Assembly: GCA_963971405.1 (NCBI GenBank)
Contig: OZ020489.1
Span: 25,384,290 to 25,448,289 of the forward strand
From: Psococerastis gibbosa
Lineage: Eukaryota; Arthropoda; Insecta; Psocodea; Psocidae
DNA: 64,000 nucleotides
Direction: 5' to 3'
Part shown: positions 1-9,700 of the stretch, piece by piece
How the letters are laid out: each line of letters opens with the position of its first letter
Numbering within the stretch: position 1 is the first letter of the stretch
The notes under the pieces: model-generated
Seen by the model: only the letters and a program-made list of their open reading frames with translations
Databases searched by the model: none
What the model was told of the DNA's origin: nothing
Made by a program: the position numbers and the translations under genes

Positions 1-40
1 GTTTAAAATGTTTGATGTTTGCCGCAATACCTCAAGGGAC

Positions 41-215
41 TTCGATGGCCAGGTGGTAACTTGCTTGCACTTGTGCAAGTCTGTCAAAATCGGAGACGGG
101 TCGTAACCCAACACGGGTACCTACTACCCTACAGAGGCGACTGAAGAGGTCAATTGGATACATTCATAAATTGTTTGTATGCGATTAATTTTTTTAAATA
201 ATAATAATAAAAAAA
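41..215 (+). repeat. tRNA-derived SINE, family A
   Basis: This copy begins near GACTTCGATGGCCAGGTGGT, which resembles a pol III A box, and contains GGGTCGTAACCC where a B box would lie. It ends in a (TAA)n/A-rich tail. Related copies lie at 5143-5330 (-), 17350-17515 (+) and 44891-45055 (+), with fragments at 10893-10975 and 53281-53345. All share the blocks GTGCGAGTCTCTACACACCATGCGATCGG and GGATACATTCATTGAA in degenerate form. The tRNA origin is inferred from box position and remains approximate. Confidence 0.6.
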
Positions 216-560
216 TGTCCATGTGGATTTTATTGCCAACTGCTTTTTTTTTTTAATAATTTTCATAAGACGCGGGATCTTTGCGCATATTTGTACGGTT
301 AGGTGGGAGGCCAACTGTTTTATTATTATGTTTATATTATATATTATATATTATTATGTGTTTATCGTTTGCATTAATGGAACCGGGAATGATACAAAAC
401 AGCTGGCATTGTAGAGGTGGGGCGTTCCAGGTATTCTCAACAGCGGCGTTATCAGTTCCAGTTACTAAAAAAGAACGGTTCTTAATAAGCGTTCTTTTAG
501 GAATCGTTCTTGGGAGTTGGGACAAAGTAATTCCGTTTTTTCTACATGTTTCTTACTTTC
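216..560. other. No gene seen
   Basis: AT-rich sequence with T-runs and a TA-rich stretch at about 330-357. Short open frames here lack splice context or recognisable protein similarity. Confidence 0.5.
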
Positions 561-576
561 TCGTTCTTTCTTATAA

Positions 577-758
577 TCAAGGCCGTGTCCAGATGGGGGG
601 GGGGGGGGTGCAAGGGTTCCGGACCCCATCCGAAATAAGGGGGCTTTACACTGGACAGAATGGACTTTCCATAGCAAAAATAATATAAAAAAATTTGAGA
701 TCAAAACAAATCATGAGACCCCCCCCCCCCCCCCAAACAAAAACCTGGGCACGGTCTC
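577..758. mobile_element. Short hAT-like element with poly-G and poly-C arms
   Basis: The ends are imperfect inverted repeats: GGCCGTGTCCAG on the left, CTGGGCACGGTC on the right. Just inside them are a run of 14 G (595-608) and a run of 16 C (719-734), which are also mutually complementary. TCTTATA occurs immediately outside on both sides (569-575 and 759-765), fitting a target duplication of about 8 bp. The interior has no coding capacity. Assignment to hAT rests on the duplication length only. Confidence 0.5.
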
Positions 759-774
759 TCTTATACTCTTTGGT

Positions 775-1650
775 TAGTTAGTAATTTTTGAAGGACTTTC
801 TCTGGGCCCATGCCTACTACTATATGGAACTGACATATTATAGGTTCCTTCTCGATGAATTATGTGGTTAAAAAGTTCCAGTGTTATTAATCGCATTGGT
901 ACCGGTACCTACGCATAAATAAAATATACAACGGTAGCTGGCCTGGTTGTTTAGTGCTTACTGCCAATCTTTAAAAATGTGCCAAAGGTAAAAAATGGAT
1001 TTCAGAACGACTATCCCCGTTTCTAATGCTTCGTCACGTTTTTTAAATACAGTAATAATAATAATAATAGACTGAATAAGATATTTATTGCACTATCATG
1101 CTCCCTCACTGACCGCCACAATCAAGTTTGTTGTTGATTTGAATTGGTTGTGCTTTGGTGGATACAAGTTGGTAAGGTTGTGGGCTGTGATAATGTGCAT
1201 GCATAATTTATTATAAGTTCGGCAGGTAGTCATAGCATATACAAAATGCAACTTTATTGGAATTATCACCTGGTACAGGCGCAAAAAAAAATCCACATAA
1301 AGCTTATTTTATTATTTGAACTTATTTTTGGTTGAGAAAAAACCATAAATTTCGAAGATTAGGAAAAACTAAAAACTACAACAATGAGTTGACAAACGAC
1401 CGTTACGTGGTGGTCCGCAGTTGTTGCATTAAGTTAGACCCCAGTGTGGCTTGCTTAGCGTATGTAAAAGCATTTTTATATACATTGGTCTGTGAGCAAG
1501 TGATGCACATTTAGAAAACTATTAGGCTTTATTTAATCTAAGTATCAGTGCACTGATTAGTGGATCCAGTCTGAATCTGTCTGACATTTGAAGATCATTT
1601 TCCCCCATACTTAGCTAATGTAAAAATAAGTAAAACATATTATGAACAAC
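775..1650. other. Intergenic, no gene seen
   Basis: No exon-like frame with good splice sites and no clear repeat was recognised. There is an (ATA)n run near 1050-1068. Confidence 0.45.
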
Positions 1651-1656
1651 ACGTTG

Positions 1657-1797
1657 CCATTGTTTTCTGTGGAGTAAGAACTTGTTTTACGTAAGTGGCG
1701 ATCTTTCAATAACGTGCGTTCCCATTGTTTTCCGTGGAGTAGTAACTTGTTTTACGTAAGTGGCGATCTTTCAATAACGTGCGTTCCCATTATTTTC
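1657..1797. repeat. 69-bp direct tandem repeat, interrupted by a LINE
   Basis: Two nearly identical units start at about 1657 and 1726, each running TTTTCTGTGGAGTAAGAAC ... GTGGCGATCTTTCAATAACG ... TTCCC. A third unit begins at about 1789 (ATTATTTTC) and is cut there by the LINE. It resumes at 4911-4954 on the other side of the LINE. Confidence 0.8.
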
Positions 1798-4700
1798 CAA
1801 ATTTTTTATTTTTATCACCAAAACCACTGTAAAACTATTTGACGACGCAGCGGGATGTGGGCATCGTGCAATTTTAGCAACTAGTGATATTAAAAGTAAA
1901 CATGTAGAATCCATAAAAAAGTTGGTGCGATGGAATTTCAAGAAAGGGCGATGGAATGAGTACCGAACTCTTAGTGACAAATTTATTACCCGAGATCTGA
2001 TATCCGGCACCCCTGAGGAAGCATATAAAAAGTTCTGTGAGGCTGTTAAAATGACTGCCGCGAAATGCATTCCTAGGGGCCAAGTCATGAATCATAGGCC
2101 GTACTGGAATACCAATCTTACACGTTTAAAGACAAAAAGGAATAAGACAAGAAAAACTGCAGAGAGAACCGGTCTCCTTTCTGACTGTAAACCTAAGAAA
2201 GGCGCAAGCAGAATTGCTGCTCAACATAAAGCAAAGCAAGCAAAACGCCTTTAATGACTTCATCAGCAAGATCGACTTTAGAAAAGATGGTCTGAGAGCC
2301 CATCGTTATATATCGAAACTGAACAATGACAGCTCTAGTACAGAACTGAAACCTGTTACATATGGTCAGAAAACGCTTACAGATACCAAGGCGATAGCAA
2401 ACGCAATGTGTTCCCACTTTGCAAAAATCAGTAACATTCAAACCAGTAAAGAAATTACCAAAAGGATGAACAAAACCAGAATCAGCACCTGTCCATCAAA
2501 AAGTGAAAACAAACTATTCAATGATCCATTTACCATGTTCGAGCTAAATTTTGCTATCAGAAAAGTACTAAACCGAAAAGCTGCAGGACCGGATAAAATA
2601 TTTCCCGAGTTCCTAACTAATCTAGGACCTAAAGGCAAAGAGACCCTTTTGGACATGATCAACCTGTCGTGGGACGTGCACGTACCAGCTCAGTGGAGGA
2701 AAGGAGAGATTACACCATTGCTGAAGAAAGGAAAATCGTCCGACCGGATTGACAGCTACAGACCTATCACATTGAGCAGCTCCTGTTGTAAGCTAGCTGA
2801 AAGGATGATTGTGGCTCGACTAGAACAGTTCCTGGAATCGAACAACTATATTGACGAAAGACAATCTGGTTTTCGAAGAAACAGGGGAACTATGGACCAA
2901 GTTGTAACTTTTGCACAACACGTCAAGGACGGGTACCATAGACAAATGTCGACAATAGCCGCTATGGTCGACCTAAAAGCAGCCTACGACAAATTGTGGA
3001 AGTCCAAACTTCGGTACAAGTTGTCTGCACAGTATGGAGTCGCTGGAAAACTGCAGAGGTGGATCAAGTCTTTCTTGTGCCAGCGTCAAATCAGGGTGCG
3101 TTTCAAAGATGCCACGTCTAAGTATCGTATTCAGCGTGAAGGTCTACCACAGGGAGCAGTTGTCAGCTGCTTGCTCTTTAATGTGATGGTGAATGACCTA
3201 ATTACAACAATTACAGCTGAACACGGAGTAAACGCCCTTTTGTATGCGGATGATATCCTTGTATGGGCTACTAGCAAAAATAAAGAAGCACTGGAAGCAT
3301 GTTTGAACTCGGCTCTTAAGCGCCTTGAATCGTGGGCAGATGAAAACGCTATGACCGTAAGCACAGAAAAGTCCTTTTTCCAGATGTTTACTCTCTCAAC
3401 GAAGCCCTACCGTGCTACTATCTCATACAAAGGAACTAACCTACAGGAAAACTCAATTTCCACATATTTGGGGATCAAACTCGACTGCAAAATGACTTGG
3501 GCACCACAAATCGACGCTGCAGCTGAAAAGGGAAACAGGAGATGTCGCCTTCTTAAAAGACTCACTGGCTCCAAGTGGGGTGCAAATCAAGACGTACTAA
3601 GCACAGCCTATAAAACCTATGTCAGGCCAGCCATGGAGTACGGCAGCGAAGTGATGGTGATGGGAAGCGCAAGTCAATTGGAGAAACTAAATAAAGTTCA
3701 GAACAACGCACTCCGTATTATTACAGGCTCTGCAAAATCCACGCCAATTGCTGCTATGGAAATACAAGCTGGAGTGGAACCACTAGAAGTCAGACGGGAA
3801 TGTGCAACATTGAAGATATGGGAACGTATGAAGCGGGCCAGGTCAACTTTTTGGAAAGCATATAACCCTGCTCGGGAGCGACTGCGTACTCACATGGCTC
3901 CTATTGCAAAGACTCTCGAGCTGGCATGGGATCAACTTGGGTGAAGCTGAAACTGCCAACAATAATTTTGAGTTCTTTAATAACCTACCTGCTGCAAACT
4001 TGACCTTAGAAGATCACAACCTACCCAAATCCGCATCCTTGGATATAGCCCTGCGTAAATCGGCCCTACAAACAATCCATAGCCGATATCCGGCTGCTGA
4101 CTGGCTTCAAGTCTACACGGACGGATCATCTATGCCCGGGTCAGGAAACACAGGTGCTGGGTATTTCAGTCCCTTATTTGAAGGGCACGCTGCTGTAGGA
4201 GCCCCCCTAAGCTGCTATGATGGAGAGGTTGCAGCCGTTACGATAGCAGTGGAGAGGTTAAAAGAAGCGGAGAGTCCCAAAAAAGCAGTTATCTTTGTCG
4301 ACTCCCATGCTGCTATCCTCGCCCTCTCCAGCAATAACGAAACTGACTGTCCTCGCACCATCCGATGTAGGCGACTACTCGACGAAATGGCTGCTGTTGG
4401 CTGGACAATTGCACTTCAGTGGATTCCGAGTCACATAGGTGTGGCTGGAAATGAGAATGCAGACCACCTAGCTAAACTTGGCGCATCACTACAGCAGGTT
4501 AAAGTGAAAACTACACTCTCCTCTGCGAGATCACTAATAAACTGCACATGTGCTAATCAAGTAAAAACTCGTCATGCCACAGCTGCACAGGGAAGAAGTG
4601 GGAGAGGCTAGTAAAGGACGGGCCAATCAACCGAAACCTCCCCCGCCACGTGTTTGTTGCCTCCTTCAGAGCCCTCACTGGACACGACTACCTAGCTTCA

Positions 4701-4910
4701 CACCTACATAGGATAGGCGTATTCGACTCGTCCTCATGCCCCCTGTGTGGACACCCCTCAATGGTGGCCGATCATCTCTTTGGATGCCCGGGGCTTGCAG
4801 ACGCTCGAGACTCGTCGGTGAACACAGGAGAATATCTCCTCGCTGATCTATACTGGCTTGCGCGACACCAAATGGCAGAGATGCCAAGAGTGGGCATTGG
4901 ATAATAATAA
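1798..4910 (+). mobile_element. 5'-truncated, frameshifted non-LTR retrotransposon (RT + RNase H)
   Basis: An open frame runs from the very first bases (1799 on), so the element begins inside ORF2. It starts with an endonuclease-like tail, then the reverse transcriptase (about 2260-3900, with LLYADDILVW at about 3238-3267), then RNase H (YTDGSS near 4114, DSHAAILAL near 4300, WIPSHIG near 4421), then a CCHC-like knuckle (CPLCGHPSMVADHLFGC, about 4738-4788). The frame is broken near 2240, between 3900 and 3945, and near 4590-4611. The stop codon (4902-4904) is followed almost at once by a TAATAATAAA tail. Flanking ATTATTTTC at 1789-1797 and 4911-4919 is the target-site duplication. RNase H downstream of RT is known in the I-like LINE group; the exact clade is not determined. 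It is not functional as it stands. Confidence 0.9.
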
Positions 4911-4954
4911 ATTATTTTCTGTGGAGTAAGAACTTGTTTTACGTAAGTGGCGTG
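4911..4954. repeat. Remainder of the split 69-bp tandem unit
   Basis: ATTATTTTCTGTGGAG through ACGTAAGTGGCG matches the first 44 bp of the units at 1657 and 1726. It then diverges into unique sequence. Confidence 0.8.
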
Positions 4955-5142
4955 GCCGTTTGCATGGCATTTTGCATGGCGTTCTTTTTAGAACCGAATA
5001 TTCTTGTATACGAGAACCGTTCCAACTAGTTCCTAGATGAAGAACTGTTCTTTGGAACGACTCCAATAAGAACGACCCACCTCTATGGCATTGCAGTCTT
5101 GGGTTGCCTCAAAAGCTAGACATGGTTATTGTCAATCTCGTA

Positions 5143-5330
5143 TTTTTTTTTTTTTTTTAATATATAAAAGGTTAATCGCATACAAACAGTTTAATGAATG
5201 TATCCGATTGACCTCTTCAGTCGCCTCTGTAGGTTAGTACCCGTGTTGAGTTACGACACGTCTCCAATCGCATGGCTTGTAGAGACTCGCACAAGTACAA
5301 ACACGCTACCACCTTGCCATCGAAGTCGAA
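5143..5330 (-). repeat. tRNA-derived SINE, family A (minus strand)
   Basis: This is the reverse complement of the family at 41-215. The T-run at 5143-5158 is the A-tail of the minus-strand copy. The box-A-like part is near 5310-5325. Confidence 0.65.
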
Positions 5331-5399
5331 TTGGCATCGTTAGTTTAAATGGTCCTTACTGCATCCTTAGGCTTTTGACATTCCATGACAAATAACCTA

Positions 5400-6300
5400 C
5401 AATCTCATCTCATCTCATCAGTGGCTTTGTGACCAAGAGCTGCACAAATAGAATCTAGCCACCATCTCAATTGAATGAATTAATCGAGTTTGTACGAACA
5501 ACGTATAGTGGTACTCCGATTTGCTCTTTTAAGTACAAACAGAAGTAACCTTTCAAGTTTGACCGATTTCCGCTTCCTATTGTGTATAAATAGACCAACG
5601 GTCCATTCAAAGCTTTATTTTTATTGACATAATAGGTTGTCTACGTCTATGTTTACACTTGAGCTGATTAAGCAACAAAGTCCACTAGAACTTGAATCAC
5701 GAGACCCACATTACTCAATTTTCAAAGGTTATCTCCATCCCAAAATACCGCCAACTGGGTTGCACGATGAAATGTAACTGAGCTCACGTTATTATGCCGA
5801 CACATTGCTTCCCACAATAATAAAAATAATAATAATAATAAATTGGTGTATTTCTCAACATTATTGATATAACAACATGTATTGTAGGCCCTCTTAACCT
5901 ACCAACTCTATCTGACAAAATGTATTATATATTAATATACCGTAATAATGACACAACCACAATCGCAATAACTAAGCAACAACAATAACATAGCCTACTT
6001 AAACCGATACTGCAAAGCTGGCATCAGTGCCTCTGGCATACTCCAATTTGACCCATATATGCTACACTAATGCCTCACAGTAGTCAGTAATAATGTTTCC
6101 TATTATGGTAGGTGTCGGTATGCACCTACATATAAAGTTTGGATTCAAATTCAATTATTCTAATTGTAAGTGCAGTATTAAATTTTAAGTTACTGGAATA
6201 AATATAAATAAATGCGCGGAGTTAGGTGGAAATTTCTGATATGTGATGGTGATGATGGTTTGGTAGGTGGTTTTTAGGAGTGCACTGGACAACGAGGTTA
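5400..6300. other. Intergenic, no gene seen
   Basis: AT-rich, with an (AAT)n run at 5818-5840. I searched this stretch for the missing first exon of the acid phosphatase (signal peptide followed by a donor site) and did not find one. Confidence 0.4.
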
Positions 6301-6317
6301 CCCAGGGATTCAAAAAT

Positions 6318-6560
6318 TGACATGACTTAATTAGGCGCGATCAGCCCAGGGCGACTTTTGGCCGCTGTGACGATTTCCCTCAATCTTTGTCAATCCTCAG
6401 CACCGTGATGCACGGACCGCAGACCCCCAAAGGCCGTGTGGGAAGCAATCCCCCGCGGAAGAAGACCAAGAGGAAGACCTAGGCGAAGATGGGCGGACCA
6501 GTTCCAGGAGGACCTCCTTCGAGTTGGCGTCGAGGCAGCAGATTGGACAACGGCTGCTGA
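6318..6560 (+). mobile_element. Fragment of a non-LTR retrotransposon C-terminus
   Basis: The frame at about 6436-6570 reads RGRRPRGRPRRRWADQFQED, the Arg/Pro-rich block just before the ORF2 end of many LINEs. It is of the same general kind as the insertion at 43913-44215. GGATTCAAAAAT occurs on both sides (6306-6317 and 6561-6572) and may be a 12-bp target duplication, although the left half of the insert is not recognisably LINE. Confidence 0.5.
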
Positions 6561-6762
6561 GGATTCAAAAATAGTGGTACCTAATAATGAAGTAACAGGA
6601 ATGCCAGTTTTAGGGTAAGCATTTGATGAGGCCTTTGGCGGAAAGGCTGGAGACGGTCTTGTGCTGAGTAATGGAATTATTATTATTACACAATTGCCGT
6701 AATATGCCTCTACATGCGCATTTCGGTATTTCAGTCGCTGACAATGATGTTTTCTCTTTCAG

Positions 6763-9700
6763 CTGTACCGGCATGGAAACCGAACTCCGATTGATCCATA
6801 TCCTACTGATCCGTACAGAAACACGTCTTTTTGGCCAGTAGGATGGGGGCAACTGACTGATGTGAGTTCACTAAGTAAAAATACTACCCATACGTCACAG
6901 TAGAAAAAAACCAGTCAGTAGACAGAGGCGTAAATAAATAAATAAGGACTTTTTTTGTTCTATTACTAAGCCAACCTAGCGGAGTTAGGGCTATAAAGCC
7001 CTCTCTTACGCTCAACTAGGAAGGCCCGGGACCGCTTGCTTTACATGCCCTCCAAAGCATGGCCAGAAAATGTAGGAAGTGTAGGACTCGAACCAACAAC
7101 TTTTCAGGTGAAAGTCTGAGTCCGTACCACTACTCTACATGTCTTGACATACTGTGCATGTGTTAAGCTTACAAATGATATTATTTGCATCACAGCAACG
7201 TATGGGTCAACTCAGCGTAGTTTTACAATACCAGCATTTTCTTCACAATAATTTTAGGTGAGTTTTAGCCCCTTATGGCTACTCTTCCAGGTTACCAATT
7301 TTTGGTAAACGTATACAATTAATATGATATAATTTCCTAAAAAAGCATCGAAGAAAAACATGCACTCAAACTGGACCCCGTCTATCCCACATCGGCTGAT
7401 TGATTGATTGATTGACTCATTCACTCTCACACATCACTCCCCAGTATTTGATAGCTGGTTGTCCTAAACCTCCCCAAATGATTATCATTCCTAGTTTCTT
7501 CTGTAGCCGGCCGCCATACCATGTTGAATCCAGCGGACCAGAGCAGGTTCAAAGCTGCAGATAACTTGGTCGTGTGCACAGTGCCGGTAGGGAAACATGG
7601 TAGGACTTGTCCTGGTCACCTCCGAACTAATCGTGTGACTTCACTGTGTTTCCCAGGTGGTTCGGAATCCACTATAATCAGGAGGTCCACTGTCCTATGC
7701 GCTGGCATAGGACAGTCAAGTCGGGGTCGCTCTATGGGCCCAAATATGAGGCCTAAGTCGTTATTAACCCGACGAACACTACTACTACTAGTTTCTTCTG
7801 TCAAGCAATTCCAAATGCTAGAAGGAATGGTTGTAGAAATTAGTTGTATGTGGATGGACACATGTGCAGTGACTTATGACTGTTTAAAAGGCTTTAGCCT
7901 ACGTCAGCCTATTTCAACAATAATAATAATAATAGTTAAATACTGTCAATTTAATTTTTATTGCAGGTGGGAATGAGAGGTCATTACGAGTTGGGTCTTT
8001 GGCTACGCGACCGGTACAGAGATCTTCTTCCTTCTATTTACGATACCAATGACATCTTCGTGCAATCCACAGATGTGGATAGAACCCTCATGTCCGCTTA
8101 CTGCAACCTAGCAGGTCTTTACCAACCGAATCCTGTAGCTAACTGGAATCCTAGCATCGACTGGAGGCCTATTCCAGTCCATACTACTCCTGTCAGCGCT
8201 GACGAGGTACCACATAAGTTTCCCTCTGTGCCTGAGGACAGTGACGTAATATAGCTACTGAATTACCTATTAAGAAGGTATTTACAGGGTGTGAAAGGCA
8301 TATATGTGTTGGGTGAACTGCAATGGGATGAAAAATATTTTCTGCATGTGCCAGGCTGTAGGCTATACAGTAAGTTAAGCATTTAGTTGACATCGCTGTT
8401 GTAAGGGAGGGATTAATGACAGCAATGCCAAAATTGGTGATAGTACAGTGACTTCCCGCCAAGGCGTTTTAATTTACTTCTCATATAATTTTATAAGCCA
8501 TATAAAGTAAAGTGAAAGTATTGTAATAGAATCGTAAAATTAGTTTTTCGAGATTTTGTATTTCGCATGATCCTTGATGTCCTCTGAGTTCGAAAACTTG
8601 GTTTTGAGGGTGGCGTATGAATGCAAATAGAGCTAGAGACTACTGGATTTGGTTCGCATTTGGTGGGAACTTGTATAAAAATCCACCAAATATGACCGCG
8701 CATTAAATAAAACCTTAACTTCAGAAGCGGAGTCGGTGATTTTAAATATTTAAATATGCATTTATTTAACATTATTTTCTAAAAAATGGCTCGAACGCCT
8801 GTCTCCAAACTTTCCAAAATTATTGTCCTCAATCTGCATAAGCAGTATATCCGGGAAAACTTGAAATTTTGAGTTTTGGAAACTTTTGTGTTTTCCCATT
8901 GTCTTCTTCTTTAAATGCCTTTTCCATCGAAGATTGGCGATCATCATGACCTTCCCATTGTAAGAAGGCCTAATTGCCAACTGGACTACTGTTTATGAGT
9001 GAACGTTTTACAGTTTGCTGGTGGCAAATTAATTTTTATTAGGAGGCAGTAAATAATGTCTATTAACATTAAAATTATAATATTGTGCATATATGCACGT
9101 TGTATACAACTTATTTGGTAAAGAAATTACAGTTATTATGGAATGAATATTATTTTTGTTATCAAGGGTGGATGAAGTAAGCTTACTATTCTTAAACGAT
9201 ACCGTGCCGTTTGCTTTCTGCGATATTCAAATTACACGCTGCTGCAAGGAAATGGAAATTATGAGAATGAAAATAAAATAAAGCTAAAATTTGAAAATCG
9301 CTAGCCTTTATGAAAGCAATGATTAAAAACTTGTTCTTTTCATGTTAAGTGTTTCTAATTAGAAAATATTTAAATACTGGTAAAGTCTGCATGCAAAATG
9401 GGTCAAAAAAGTTTTGTTAGTGTTAGTGCAGATGTAGTAGCTAGACTGCTCGAGTACAGTAACGACAGGTTATCAATAAAATGCTCGTATCACCAAATTT
9501 GAATAACGTGAGTACCATCAAGAGTTATGAAAGAAATGAGAAAAAATCTTTGCATAGTTGGGTGACCGTGCATTTTTATTGCAAGGCTATTTTTCTCTTG
9601 GGCACTGTAGGCAGCATAATACAGGCTTATTGCAACTGCTTAGTTGGCTGTGCCAAATTAAATCATTGTAGAATTTCACATGCAATGTACATTGCCTTGT

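Noticed and set aside
281..688. Open frame at the start of the window
   Set aside because: It crosses the poly-G element and AT-rich DNA; composition is not protein-like.
1657..1797. CRISPR-like array
   Set aside because: Only two and a half direct 69-bp units with no spacers, in animal DNA.
7521..7976. Open frame through the phosphatase intron
   Set aside because: It runs through repeat family C and has no splice or homology support.
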